A stretch of DNA of 64,000 bases from Rhodocollybia butyracea (Eukaryota; Basidiomycota; Agaricomycetes; Agaricales; Omphalotaceae), in NCBI GenBank assembly GCA_015501585.1, contig JADNRY010000179.1, positions 1 through 64,000 of the forward strand, written 5' to 3'. Made by a program: the position numbers and the translations under genes. Shown piece by piece: positions 10,675-23,344 of this stretch (position 1 is its first letter; each line of letters begins with the position of its first letter). The notes under the pieces are model-generated. The model saw only the letters and a program-made list of their open reading frames with translations, was not told the origin of the DNA and did not search any database.

Positions 10675-12333
10675 ATGTTGCGGATATCCGCGATCGCTCC
10701 CGGAAACCGCACCGCGGACATTTGCAGTGATATAGATAACTGCCGTACTACCCTTCAAATCTTCTGGAGCTGTATCGCTGTGCTTGTTGCTTGCACTTGG
10801 GTATCGACTCACCCCAACATTCCAAGAATGAAAGAAAAGAGGTGGAGGGGTATGGCAGAAAGGATAATCCTGATCATCATCATACTTATCGCACCGGAGA
10901 TGATGGTGTTTTGGGCATGTCAAGATTGGTACTCGGCAAAGAGACATTCAAAAAGTACAGACTTGGAATTTCCGAATCCTTTGCTAAACTCACTAACCCC
11001 CCTATCACGTTAGGGCTCAAATGGATGAAGACCCATGCATATTTTGCCCTGATGGGAGGATTTGCTCTATACAAAGATGCAAAACTGATCTGTGTTTTAC
11101 AAGTCATGCCGCTGAATATTGATGAAGGAGAACATGCACAAATCAAGAACTTCCTCGGAGTTAACTCCGACGCGGAAAAAACCTCTGTTGATAGTGAAGT
11201 CAATGAATGCTCCCTTCTCGCGCACGCTACTGTTATCGGCCAGTTGAGCGAGAACAAAGTCAAGGACCACAGCCGCAGTGACAGGGTTTCGAAACTTCTC
11301 GCTGTTTTCCAGACTACTTGGTTGATCATCCAACTTACGGCCAGAGTATGCCAGAGGCTACCTGTAACCGAGCTCGAGATAATGACCGCTGCATTTGCTT
11401 TTATTAACCTCCTTGTATATTTTTTCTGGCGGAACAAGCCGCAGGGAGCTGGGTGCCATATCCGCATTCAACAAACCCAAAAGGCGGCACCTGGCAAAAT
11501 CGACAGCTCTGCGGTCATCACCAGTCCTCAGCCTCTATCACCATCTTCCCCTCTTGATTTCGTAATGATTGAAAAATGGGACCACGGGAATGATCTTACT
11601 ACTACTACCCATCGACTGGGCTGTCTAGCCGTCGCCCTTTCCTATTTTCTCTGTATACCGTCTACGATTATCTCCTCGTTCAGGTCACTCGTTGTATACT
11701 CCAGGCTCTCTCGGAGTTGATCCGTCAGCTAATCTTTAGGCCACTGAAACTCTTGGTGCTGCTGCTCCTAATCACAGTCGGACGAGGACCAAAACATGCC
11801 GAAAATGTTCATTCATTTGAATCTCATGATGGTGTCGAATCTAATATCATGGAAAGTGTTTTCTTCTGTTGTGGGGCAGCAATAATATTTGGGGCTATCC
11901 ACTGCACTGGATGGCTATTGGCGTTTTCAACGAGGCGGAACAACTTCTATGGTTGGTTTCTTCATTGATTGTATCTTGTGTACCAGCACTCTGGCTGGTC
12001 TTTGAGTGTGTCAGCCATTATATGTCTCGCAGCCGAGGCATAGCGGCCACCTTCATACCCAAAATAGTACTCGGCGCTGTGGCCATCCTTGGGCTGTTCC
12101 TATATCTACTCGCACGGCTTGCTCTCATTGCACTGGCATTCATGACTTTACGAAACTTGCCTCCGGCGGCTTTTAAGACTGTCCAGTGGACAACCTGGAT
12201 CCCTCACTGCAAATTAACCTTATTCATTTATTATTTGCACATTCCGCACATTCCGTTCTTTGGTTCCTTACTTATTCTTACGTATTTTTGGTTCCCTACT
12301 TTTTGTTATTTATGTATATTATCTTGTCCATGA
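10675..12333 (+). pseudogene. Fungal multi-TM protein gene with frameshifts
   Basis: Belongs to a common basidiomycete membrane protein group with the order IFWSCIAVLVACTWVSTHPNIP, then AERIILIIIILIAPEMMVFWA, then a central soluble part, then RSDRVSKLLAVFQTTWLIIQLTARVCQRLPVTELEIMTAAFAFINLLVYFFWRNKP, then ESVFFCCGAAIIFGAIHCTGW and a C-terminal helix pair ending near PPAAFKTVQWTTWIPH. Function of this group is unknown to me. The frame changes after the A5 run near 10953, near 11700 and near 11930, each by one base, so the copy is either a pseudogene or carries assembly indels. The start is uncertain; the ATG at 10675 precedes the first conserved block. A fragment of a second copy lies at 19.19 kb. 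Confidence 0.75.
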
Positions 12334-12700
12334 TGATGGCCCCCGGTCCCTTGGGCATGTATGTATATATGTAGGATACTCTCCCAGTATTGTTATTTAT
12401 GTATTTTATTTCATCTGCAATGATGCCCCCCCGGCCCTTGGTATGTACGTATCTAATAACTCTCTCCCAGTGTACCACTTTCATTCCCTACTTATTGATA
12501 TTTATATATTTATCTTGTCTGTGCTGATGGTCTCCGGTTTCTTGGCATGTATGTATATATCTAGGTATATCTAGGATACTGTCTCCCAGTGTATCACTTT
12601 GGCTACCTATCTATTTATTATTTATATATTTATCTCGTCTGCGCTGACGGTCTCCGGTTCATTGGCATGTACGTACATATGTAGGACACTCCCGATCCTG
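12298..12700 (+). repeat. Minisatellite, about four units of 90-120 bp
   Basis: Four imperfect units each contain a TTTATNTATTTTATCTTGTCT-like segment, a TGATGGTCTCCGGT-like segment, TTGGCATGTATGTATATATGTAGGA and CTCCCAGTGTA. Units start near 12298, 12389, 12480 and 12598. It lies directly behind the multi-TM gene and may have extended its 3' end. Confidence 0.75.
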
Positions 12701-14129
12701 GCGTACCAGCTGGGTCCAATCTGTTTAATGGATCCCCAGTTTTGATTATGGGTTGAACCAGTCGTTCATCGACTCACTTCACTGAACCGGCGAAAACTCA
12801 AAGCTCAGAAAGGTGAGTTGTAAAGCACTACTTCGTAGACAAACGCATTCAGTATGCGGTACAGAAAGCGAGTTTAACTCTACCAGACCGACGACAGTGA
12901 ACAAAAGCCATCTGAAAGCCTAATCAACGCGAATGCTATTGGGCCGACACAGTGTATGTATGGCCACTTACGAAAGGAAAACTTCCGTCAAGATTGGCCA
13001 AAACCGAGAGTCACCACATTTAACATTGGGCAATAATCTGCAGAGGTTCGATAGAGAGCTCGGGCCCTCAGCAAATACGGCGGAGAGCAGAGACAGCCTA
13101 CAGCCTACGCCATTCCTAAACGCCAAATCAATGCTATTCATACACCACGCTGCTGATATCTACACGTACGATATCGCATCAAAAAAAGTATCGCGTAACG
13201 ACATTGACCGCATCACAATGCAGTTGTAAAGCTGTAAGGATAGTGTGCTGAGAAAGAAAGAATGAAAAATCGAGAAGCTACCACAACTGTTCTCGATACC
13301 AATGTATATCAGATACCCGCAGAGGTTCGTCGGAACGGCTCGGGAGCAGGTACACATAAAGAGAGTAACGCTGCGGTATAGCGTCGGTGAATCAACATAG
13401 TGTGGCCATCTTGAGCAGTAAACACGACGACATATGTCATCTGTAGATTCGTTCTTCGAGCCTGTGCTCCAATACCCATCCAGTGCGCGCCTGGTTCCGG
13501 AAACTCAAGTATCAGAGTTATCTTGACGTGCGTACACCCCGACACTCGAGGAAGGGACGCCAGAGATCATTTCAAGGCTTCGTCCATACCACAACTTATC
13601 ATAGAAGAGAGGAGTACACGATGAGAAAGAAGCTACACGCATATCCGTATATCTCTGGATCGTTAGATGTTCGCCGAGCGGCGTCGGACCGGAGCGCCCT
13701 GGGCAGAGTCAACACGATTTCCCATTCCCTCTTTGCCTCACTCGATAATATCGAATGGAAGACGGATGGAATCATATACAACATAACCGCAGATTCCCCT
13801 TTCGAGCTAAGCTTCAGCGCTTCAGCATGATCCAATCACATCGATCCTGCTTCCAGAAGCCCAAGCTATCGAACACCTTTGAACACGCACACCAAGCAAC
13901 AACCTTTGGATACCCACAAAATCATCCCTTCCCAATCGGAAATTGTATTGTTGTATGAAGGGTCAAGGGTTTTGTTGATTTGACAGCTTCAGTGAAACGA
14001 GCTGGAAACGAGCCAGATAACCCGCAGTGCGCCATGGATCTCGAATCTCGATTAAACAAGCGGTAGAGCTCTAGAGGTGTGTAGGAGGGGAGGAGGGAAG
14101 CACTGATGACAGGAGAGTACTGTGTCAAG

Positions 14130-14272
14130 AAATGCTGAGCGCTTGAGCGAGAAGGTGAACTTTAAAGCTACACCACGAGAATATCGGATGCTGCTGGGTC
14201 AGAAATGCTGAGCGCTGAGCAAGGTGCACTCTAAAGCTACACCACGAGACACGAGAATGTCGGATGCTGGAG
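14130..14272 (+). repeat. Two-copy ~68-bp tandem repeat
   Basis: GAAATGCTGAGCGCT..., AAAGCTACACCACGAGA and ATCGGATGCTG/GTCGGATGCTG occur twice in the same order. Copy B has this unit once (near 20040-20115), so the duplication occurred after A and B split. Confidence 0.7.
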
Positions 14273-15225
14273 GGTTGAAAGACTCGGAACCAGGCGCCAG
14301 GGCTTGAGAACGATTTCGAAAAAGGAGTTACACGCAGGATAGCGCCATGTCATGCTACTCGGTCTCGAGTGACTGAAGATCGAATCTCATACATCCTACT
14401 TCCAGCCCCCAAAATCCCGACCTTCAGGGCATCTCGACATGTACATGCTGTACCGAGCGTCTCAGAAACCCGTCCCTTCTTCCCACCAGAGATTATATGC
14501 CATATCACAGAAAACAATTCCGAACGAACCGAAAGCGCTATCCTTCGAAGAATTACGGTGCGGGATAGGCAGGTTTCGAGAACTCTGTCCCATCCCCGCT
14601 CTAAGCCTCATTTGACATCAGCGGAAGAGGAGACGATGTATGTATTCCTTCCCTGAGCCAACCTAACCCTGTCTTCCGCACAACAAGACTCCAAGAACCC
14701 CGACTGCTAGTGATCTTGATGCATGACACCAAGCCACACAGCCGGGGGAAACGAGCCTGGAAAGCCGTCGCGTTCCTTGGTGCCAGTGAATGCCCAAAGC
14801 TCTCCTTGTCAGCGCAAAACAGTCATACGCAGGATAGCAAAAACATCATCCTCGAGGCCTCGAGATTCAAGATGGTTTCCAAGCGCTGCTGACGTGTGTA
14901 ACGCGGAGGCTCGTTCGGCGTGGTCGAGAAGGAGAAGGGAATGGAAAGCTGATGCGCGTTGAAGACTTTGAGTTCGAAGGTATGAGGAGGATTATTTTCA
15001 ATGGACTGTAGGTGTGTGGTTCGACAGCAATACAATAATGAGAACCTTCCGAGTAGTCTAGTGAGGTTGAGCCCAGAGGACAGGCGTATTGAGATCTTGA
15101 GAAGTTACGACAGTGAGGAAATTAAATCTGAGAATCAATATACTACATACCTCAACCAGCTGCAGTGCATTCCAAAGATATGCACGTCCAAGGAGTTTCC
15201 CTCGCTTTCCAAGAAGAGCTCATTA

Positions 15226-15592
15226 GAGCGTATTTGCACAGGGTGTTTTTGTGTAGATGATCGCCGAGATAGCGACGAGATGAAAGGCGTGACTCCAGAG
15301 GACTAACATCCGACGGGGAGCTACAATTTTCCTTTTCTGGACATACCTGGCCATTTGCTTCACTGTCCGATTGAGCGTGGTGCGCTGGATTTTCCTTTTT
15401 TGGAAATATCTAGCTGTCTGAGTGGTCCTGGACCTTCCTTTTTTGGAAATATCTGACAAACTCAGTTGTCTTCAGATCTTCCTTTTTTGGAAATACCTGG
15501 CCATCGTGATCATTTTCATTATTTGTGAGCCAGTGCTTCAAGCACATGATCAATGAGATACTGGCGAGATGAAACCCGCTGCAAATACGCTC
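15226..15592. mobile_element. 367-bp MITE with TA target duplication
   Basis: The inverted ends GAGCGTATTTGCA (15226-15238 and the complement at 15580-15592) are flanked on both sides by TA (15224-15225 and 15593-15594), as for Tc1/mariner-type elements. Copy B of the surrounding duplication lacks the element. Inside are four copies of a TTTTCCTTTTTTGGAAATATC-like unit at 15327, 15390, 15434 and 15479. No coding capacity. Confidence 0.75.
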
Positions 15593-17114
15593 TATTGACA
15601 CAAGCGGACCACATCATATCAACTCCTCGTACTGAACGCAGTCAGTCATCTATATATATATAAGGCCACGCCTCCAGGATACTACGACAACGTGTAAGTG
15701 GTTGGCAAAAGCGCAAAAGTACAACAAACTTGCCAGATTTATAGATCTGCAAGCTAAATGCAAAATACCATACATCCGTATGTCCGTCCCACCAGCGCCT
15801 GAGGATATTCACGTATACGACTAGAACATTTTTCTCCTGCTCATCACATTCGAGTCGAAAGAGAATGTCGTGTCCAGAAAAAGCAGAAACGGGACAACGG
15901 GCGCTGGCGGCTGGAGGGCACTATTTGCCCGCGTGGCTAGTACTCGCATTCATGGATGGAAAGTAGCGAGGCTGAATGGACTTGAATGAAAATAATAAAT
16001 TCTGGGTAATTTTCCATGTTGTGCGGGCGAGATGCGCGAGTGAGAAAGAGAATCGAGAGTGAAAAACTGATAGTAAAAAACTGCAAGGAACAAGTAGCTT
16101 TCCACGTGACAAAACCTTTCATGAAGATAAGATAGAAGCAAAGATAAGATAAGATAAAGGACTGTATACGGATGAACAAAGCTGGCTATTCCAAGTATTG
16201 GGAATGCGTACCAAATCAGATGAAATGGGTTAATCTAAGTGATTCAAGGGAATTATAACGACTCAGCGAGTCCGGGAAGGGTGGGTGGGGAACGAGAAAA
16301 ATCTGTACATGCGGATATTTAAGACACGAAGAGTCTTCTCAAGCGAAAGATATAGTAAGCCGCGCCTAAGCTGAAATCCTGAACGAGGGCAAAAGTTCTA
16401 CGGTATATGGCCCGAGGCCATCCACTGAATGAACACAGCAACAAAGTCCATGACACTGTCACCAAACTGGGGAAGTTCAAATAAATTGAGCGCGAAGTCG
16501 AAAGTTGCGTTCCTCTCGTGCCAATACTATACAGAGGGGGGTCATTCCTCGTATGTTTGGCTTTTGGAACGCAGATCGCGGAGAACACAAGAGTCGTTTG
16601 GCCGGTTATTGAGCGTTTCGGAGTCAAGCTTGTCGAGGCAAAGAGTTGCCTCTGTTAGGAGTCCCGCTCCTCCGGGCTGTTACCGGAGGTGTTTCCCGCT
16701 CGAGATTGTTTTCCCTTTCTTATCTTATAGGCTGATATTTTACCTTCGTTCGCTTGATCCTTACTTGCTACGCTTCATTGATAGACCGCATCGGGTAGGT
16801 GGCGCCGTTACTTTGTACTTCCATACTTTCGTTTATTAGCATAGGTACTAGGCTGGAAGAAGTTTGTTATTGGGATGATGGGTTGCTTGGCAAGTTGGAA
16901 CAGGAGGCGTGAAACATACATGTTGAAATACTGGCCAGTGATGCTGCTAACATTGAACCATGTATCTGACATCTAGATCATACAACATTTTTCATTTTCA
17001 AACGGAATTCTTCAGAATTATGGGTGCAAGAGAGTAACTTACTATCCCTGGAAAGCTGGATGCCTAGATTGGAGGTTCGTTAGAGGCTAGCATGGGAAGT
17101 TAAGTAGGACTCAC

Positions 17115-18250
17115 AATTCCAGAAGCAGCATCAAGACCTGCGATCACTGAGATGGTGCTAGAGATAGACAAGACTCCGCTTGAGGCTGTCACAGAGACTT
17201 CAATGAGAAACTCACAGGAAATATAGACTGCCTATTCACAATGTGTCATGTTAATAACTGTCCTGCAATGTCACAATGGTTCACTGACCGTCGCGCAGGA
17301 CCACCTCAGCGATACCATGAGTACCAGATTTCCGGGATTGCATGATGTAACCAGCCGTTTTGATCAAAGTTAAAATGAAGATAATACTGTCAAAGATCAA
17401 TCGGAGGAGGGGAGAAATAACCACTACTAGGATGTAGATCAGTTGACCTGAAGAAATGTTGCCAGTGAACAAAAGCCTCACCACTAGCATTAAAAAGATA
17501 GAGCAATCAATACAATGAATAAGAGGAAGGAAAGCTGGATATGCTGACATTTCCAACTCCAAGCCCGCATTGACCAAACACGATGTGAATGGCTCATCAT
17601 CTGTTCCTTGGCTGGTGAATGGTGAAGAGGAGAGCAATAGCTATGTAAGCAACACAATTGGAATGTAAGTATTTCAAATTTGAAATAAAGAGCATACCAG
17701 GATATCAAGAACAACAGTTGCGATGATAAAAGGACAGAGCAGAATAAGCAGCGATCGCCTCTGACCAAAGAGTGCATAAACCCTCAAGATGGAAAGTACT
17801 GTGGCAGACAATTTTTAGGCAAGCGATTGTCAAGCGATTTCATTAGTAGGAAATAAAGATGACATACATTTCACTGCTACTTCCGTGGTATCATAAGAAA
17901 TTTGTGAAATGAGATAGGCAGCGCTACAGCTGGGCACAATATAGTATTGAGTCAAGCACATCGCACTCAAGTCAAAAGGCAAATCAACCTTGTATCTGTT
18001 AAAGTTTGTCCTGGAAGCTTGATGTTGAAAATCAGCTGGAACACTTGGGCCAGCAGAAGGCTGTAGCGGCTCATAATGAGTATCATAGAGCTGCCAGTCA
18101 GTTGACGGGACCATATCAACTGAATTTCGGCAGGGAGTGTGAGGAAAAAGTCATATAACAATACAACTGCAGTTCAAAGCATAAGCAAGATACTCCACTC
18201 TCTGAAGTTTGACTAGAGAAAAATCTGACCAAAGGAAGATAGCGTCGCAT
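17115..18250 (-). pseudogene. DUF6533-like fungal membrane protein gene, probably broken
   Basis: Minus-strand exons joined by eye: about 18250-18180 (LQRVEYLAYA), 18166-17999 (VVLLYDFFLTLPAEIQLIWSR), 17929-17868, 17798-17698 (LLSILRVYALFGQRR), 17640-17289 (ending LIFDSIIFILTLIKT and EVVLRDG) and 17231-17115 (SSGVLSISSTISVI). The YDxxLTxxxEI..W, LRVYALxG and LRDG signatures are those of the DUF6533 family of basidiomycete 7TM proteins, function unknown. The middle exons join in phase with GT..AG introns. The first join and the start of the last exon each need a one-base shift, so the gene looks decayed or mis-assembled. It stands alone between segmental copies A and B. Confidence 0.65.
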
Positions 18251-18736
18251 AGCTGCCCAACCTATAATATTAATGGCAGCATGACATAATCTTCATACAA
18301 AGTCTAAGTTGCTCAACGTCCTGGAAATATATTGATTCAGCGATGGCCTGATCACTGGACGAGTGGGGGGGCGAAAAGTAGAGTGCTGATCACCAATCTT
18401 TTGAGATGGCATGAGTATAAGTACTAGCAGCCTGAAGGTCACTAGAGCATAGAAATAGATGGGGGAATAGATATCAAGATGTGTTTGCAGATGGTTGAGG
18501 CAATATCTGTAGCTCTCACTGGAGGCATTGTCCATGGCATCTGAGGGTCACGCATTGAGCCTGCATTGGCCTTGTTCAAGCACTCAAGCCGAGATAAGTT
18601 GATCTGTCCTGCAAACATTGTAAGCATGAGAGGCCGCTTTCCGGAACCATACAGTGCCGGGGACCGCTGGGAGCCGCTGGAATCGGCTGTATGGTGTCTG
18701 ACAATGGCTCCAGCTCACTCATGATTTGCTGATTGA

Positions 18737-18874
18737 ATCAATGGTGGCTATTGATCTCTTTAACAAGTCTCAAAGATCTTTGAAGCAGAGACAAAGGCTC
18801 AAATACTGGATTTTGTTTCTGCTTCAAAGACCTTTGAGATTTGTAAGTTGCTGAAGAAATAAATGACCATTGAC
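18737..18874. repeat. Long imperfect inverted repeat (hairpin)
   Basis: Arms of about 60 bp (18737-18796 and 18811-18874) pair with about 80 percent identity around a 14-base loop; the core TCTTTGAAGCAGA with flanking TCTCAAAG matches best. It could be a foldback MITE or a precursor-like hairpin. No protein is encoded. Confidence 0.7.
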
Positions 18875-19185
18875 TTGTGGGACAGATCATATGATAACAA
18901 CTGGCATCTGATTCAGATCTGACTTACAGATGCCATGGTCAATGCTCCTGGTGTCTCATCAGTTATTGCTCATCTTCAAATAGATCATAATTTGGCAACC
19001 AACAGCGCCTTAATGAGAGTTGAGCTGGTTGCTGACTGGGTTCAATGTGGTGGCCCATTTGGACAATGTTGACAACAAACTGCTGGCATAATTTTTTCTC
19101 AGAGTGCTCCTGAATTTGTGTGATGAATGCAGTGCCTAAGTAGTAGGCACTGCCTACCTCTTCAACTCTTGAGAGGGTAAACTCA

Positions 19186-19440
19186 CCCTTACTATGCCAG
19201 AGGTTACCTGTCACCGAACTCGAAATCATGACCACTGCATTCACTTTTATCAACCTCCTCGCATATTCTTTCCGGTAGAACAAGCCGCAGGGGGCGGGGT
19301 GCCATATCCGTATTCAACGAACTCGAAAGGCAGTACCTGGCAAGGGACCACGGCAATGATCTTACTACTACTACCCATCACCCGTTCCTATTTTCTCTGT
19401 ATACCGTCTACGACTATCCCCACTTTCAGATGGTCCGCTC
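19186..19440 (+). pseudogene. Fragment of the multi-TM gene at 10.7 kb
   Basis: Nucleotide match to about 11347-11690 of the multi-TM gene: CCAGAGGTTACCTGTCACCGA corresponds to the LPVTELE block, then an INLLAY helix with a stop (TAG) where the other copy has TGG, then CCGCAGGGGGCGGGGTGCCATAT and the TTTTCTCTGTATACCGTCTACGA segment. An internal stretch is deleted. It abuts segment copy B, showing that gene and segment were duplicated as one block and then trimmed. Confidence 0.85.
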
Positions 19441-19489
19441 TATACTTCAGGCTCCATGTCATAGCCTGATAACCCGAGCATAGTATTAG

Positions 19490-21790
19490 CTAAGCAATGA
19501 ACCCAGGTCTCGGCTGAGCAAGCGGTGTTCACGGTACGCAGGAATAGAAGAGAGGAGTCCACGGCACGCATATCCGTGTATCTCTGGATGTTCCCAGAGC
19601 GGCATCTGGCCGGAGCGCCTCTTGGGCAGGATCAACACGATTGCCCATTCCCTCTTTGCCTCAACCGATAACATCGAACGGCAGACAGAAGGAATCATAT
19701 CTCATATACAGCAGTGACATAACACACAAATTCCCTCTTTCGAACTGAGTTTCAGCACGATTCAATCGCAAGCCCCCCAAAAAGCTATCGAACACGAACA
19801 CCAAGCAACTACACTTGGATACTCATAAAACCTTCCCTTCCCATCGGAAATTGTATCGTTGTATGAAGGGTCAAGGGTTCGTTTGATTTCACAGCTTTCA
19901 AAGTGAAACAAGCTAGATAAACCCTGGTAAACCGCAGCGCCTCTGGGTTTCGAATCTCAATTAAATAATCGATAGTGGTGTAGGAGGGTAGTACTAGGGG
20001 AAGCGCTGAAGAGAGGAGAATGTGTCACTAATGTTGATGTTGAACGTTGAGCGTTGAGCGCTGAGTAGAAAGGTGAACTTCAAAGCTACGCCACGAGAAT
20101 ATCGGATGCTGGCGGGTCGGAGCCAGGCGCCAGTGCTCGACAACGATTCCGGAGGGGGAAGGATAGTAGTGTTTTAGGCCTAGTAGCGTTAGGCCCAGTA
20201 GCATGTTTAGCAGCAACGACATAACCGGCAAATTTGGTTCGAATCCAGCGTACCCAACGTCCGACCCGGTCGCGAGTAAAAATCGAATCTCATACATCCT
20301 GCTACCAACTCCAAGAATCCTGACCTCCAGACCGACATGGTACATGCTGTAGTGAGCGTCTCAGAAACCCGTCCCTTCTTCCCATCGGAGATTATATGCC
20401 ATATTAAAGCCTATCATAGCCCAGATAAACGATTCCGGGCTGAACGCCTGAACGCAACCTAACTCAGTCTTCAAGCTTCAAGCTTTGGCACAAGACTCCA
20501 ACAGCCCCGACTGGCAGTCACACAGTGATCTTGGTGCACGACACCAAGCAAGTCACTCAGCGGGGGAAACGAGCCTGAAAAGCCGTCGCGTTCCTTGGTA
20601 CCAGTGAACGCCCGAGATTTTCCTTGTCCAGGGACAACCTTCAAAATTGCCTGAGCCCTTTTATTAGCGGAAGCGGACCACATCGTATCAACTCCTTGTA
20701 CTGAACGCAGTCAATCGTCTATAATGTCATGTCTCCAAGATACTATAATAATATGTAAGTAGTTAGCAGAAGCGCAAAAGTACAATAAACTTGCTAGATT
20801 TGTGGATCTGCAAAGCCAAACGCAAAACATCCCAACACCAGAAGCAAGCGCCTAGGGATATTCACGATGCACATATTTGACGAGATCATTTCCCCTTACC
20901 GATCACACTCGAGTCGAAAGAGGTACCTTGTCCAAAAAAAAACAGCAGAAACGGGACAACGGGCGCTGGGAGGCACAGTATCAGTGCATTCATGGATGCA
21001 AAGTAGTGAGGTTGAATGAACTTGAATAATAATATTAAATTATGTATATTTTTCCCATATTGTGTGGGCGAGAATCGAGAGTGAAAAACCGATAGTCGAA
21101 GGTTTGAAAGGAACAAGTGGCGTGACAGAACTTTCATGAAGATTCTGATAAGTACTAGTAGACTCGTACCCAGCCCAGTAGTCGTAGGGAGACTGCGATT
21201 TGGGCTCTTCGATCGACTGTCATCAAAGTGTAGTCCGGGCTGATTGCCGACTGAGAACGAGTCTCGAAGATAAGACAGTTGATAGTAGAAACAAAGATAA
21301 GATAAAGGAGATGATGTAGAAACGTCAGAGGTGGAGATACATATAAGTATACTCCCCTCAAACGCGGATGAACAAAGCCGGAACGTTATGAGAACGCTAG
21401 TTCTTACAAATACCGGACGCAAGCGAATGATAACGGGTCCAGGAAGGGTGTGTGCATGTGGGGGACGAGAAATATCTGTACATCGGATACTGTTGCCAAA
21501 ACGCGCGAGATATAAGCGCCTAAGCGGAGGGTTCTTCACGCCCATTATGAATGAAGATGAAGTTACGACGACGATGCCCCTAGATATGCAAGATATGACA
21601 TCTTCTCTCAACATGGACACAACGCTCGGAAGCGGTGGAATATACAATGTTTACTCTCGGGACGGTATTAGGATGGTGGACTACTTGCCTCCGCCACATT
21701 GTAGCACTATCTTTATCGCTGAAATCCTGAACAAAGGCAACAATTCTACGGCATATGGAGGCCATCTAGATGAACACAGTAACAAGCCGA
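19490..21790. repeat. Segmental duplication, copy B
   Basis: Colinear with copy A from about 13640 to 16445, but lacking the part of A between about 14850 and 15600 (which includes the MITE). Shared landmarks: GCATATCCGTGTATCTCTGGAT, AAACCCGTCCCTTCTTCCCA, GTACTGAACGCAGTCAAT, GCAGAAACGGGACAACGGGCG. No gene recognised. Confidence 0.7.
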
Positions 21791-22089
21791 GATCTGGATG
21801 TAAGCTTGCACCCAAGCACCTGTTGTTGATAAGGAGATCATACTCTTCTTGGTACGGAGCGACAAAATCCTGCGTAAAAGAGGCGAGGGATGAGCAATCG
21901 AAAAGAAAATAGAGGCTCAACGTTCAACACCCACCCTGGGATCTCAGACGTTTTCAACCGTTGCTTGATACCACCTGTCAGAGACCGTAAGGGCCAACTT
22001 GAACGCCGTTTCGCATGAGCTTGGCTTCTTTGTTGTTACGAATCCATCGTATGGAGCGTTGACAGTGTCCCTGCTGAATCGTTAGATTG

Positions 22090-23340
22090 GTTCCAACTTC
22101 TGGGTCATCGCCCCCCATAGCTAGGCGCTGACCCCAGGGCTCGGTTGAACAGGCCATGTTCATGGTGCGTAGAGATAAAAGCGGAGTGGAGAGTGCATGA
22201 TGGGAACGAAGCTATATTGTCCTCGATATTAGATATCTGCATTGGAATCACGGGCCGGAGCGGGTTAGTGAATATAGGCCTATTCTCTATTCTCAACACG
22301 ATTTCTCATTCCCACTTTGCGGAGGAGGAAAGGAAGTCGCGAATAGCAGCGACACAACTTGCGGATTCCCCGTTCGAATCATGATCTAATCGCATCGATT
22401 CTGTTTCCAGGTGCCCAAGATATCGGCACACCAAGCAAATACAGTTGGATGCTCATATCCTTGATTCCCCTCGGAAATTGTATCACTAAACCAAGGGTCA
22501 AGGGCCTCGTTCATACCACAGCCGACCTCCAGTGGATCTCGACATGGTACATGCTGTACCGAGCGTCTCAGAAACGCGTCCCTTCTTCCTATCGGGTGTT
22601 ATATGCAATATCACAGCCTATCACAGCTGAGAGAAACGATCCCGAGCTGAAAGCGCTATTTGTCAAAGTATTATGCTGCAGGATAGGCGGGTTCCGAGTA
22701 TAGTCCCTTACCCACTCTGCCTCACTCGAAGACATCAGCGGAAGAGGGTGCGACATATGTAGCCTGCGTATTCCTTCCCTGAACCCAATCCAACTCGGCC
22801 TTCAGCACAACAAGATTGACCTTACCTCCAGCAACCCTGACAGCCCCCGTGATCTTTATACACTACACCAAGGGGGAATGAGACTGAAAAATCATTGCGT
22901 TCCGCGGTGAATGTCCTTGTTTAGCACGGGACAATGTCACACAGCACAAAGGAACACCGTCCTCAAGGCCTCGACTGTCGGGACGATTTCCGAGCGCTGG
23001 TGACGTGGGTAACGCAGAGGGTTGTTCTGTTACAGAATGCGGATGTCAGGTACATGCCCAGGAAGGGAATGGAAAGCTGCTGCGCGTAGTGGAATGGGTA
23101 GAGTTTGAGCTCAAGATATGAAGAAATATGGATGCAGCGAATTCGAAGATTCCATTTCAGATAGATTGCAGATGTATCTCGACGGCGATGCGATGATGAG
23201 AACCTTGCAGGGTATTGAGGTAGAGCCCAAAAGCAATTGAGGACGGGCGTATCGAGACGTCACTAAAACTACAACAGTCAGAAAACAGATCAGGAAAACC
23301 AATGTACGATATACCTCAACAAAGTCGGACCAGTACATTC
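22090..23340. repeat. Segmental duplication, copy C (partial)
   Basis: A more diverged third copy corresponding to about 13480-15180 of copy A: TCAACACGATTTCTCATTCC, CCCCTCGGAAATTGTATC, GAGCGTCTCAGAAACGCGTCCCTTCTTCC, and the 3' part with GATGAGAACCTTGCAGG. It abuts copy B, so B and C are in tandem. Confidence 0.6.
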
Positions 23341-23344
23341 CGAG

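Larger units (their letters stand above)
13360..16450. repeat. Segmental duplication, copy A
   Basis: The stretch shares long, diverged (roughly 75-85 percent by eye) colinear similarity with copy B (19490-21790) and copy C (22090-23340). Shared landmarks include CGGAAATTGTAT followed by TATGAAGGGTCAAGGG (13937-13970), CGCCATGTCATG/GAAACCCGTCCCTTCTTCCCA, AGCGGACCACATC, and CAGAAACGGGACAACGGGCGCTGG. Copy A carries an extra ~68-bp tandem duplication at 14130-14272 and a MITE at 15226-15592. No gene is recognised; minus-strand frames at 14823-15035 and in copy C resemble each other and may derive from a lost gene. Confidence 0.7.

Noticed and set aside
10886..11467. 193-codon minus-strand frame
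   Set aside because: Antisense shadow of the multi-TM protein gene, whose plus-strand frame has family motifs.
20175..20257. tRNA-like segment with an exact GGTTCGAATCC B box
   Set aside because: No 5' acceptor strand complementary to the GTACCCA end, poor T-stem and no valid anticodon loop. At most a decayed tRNA-derived relic.
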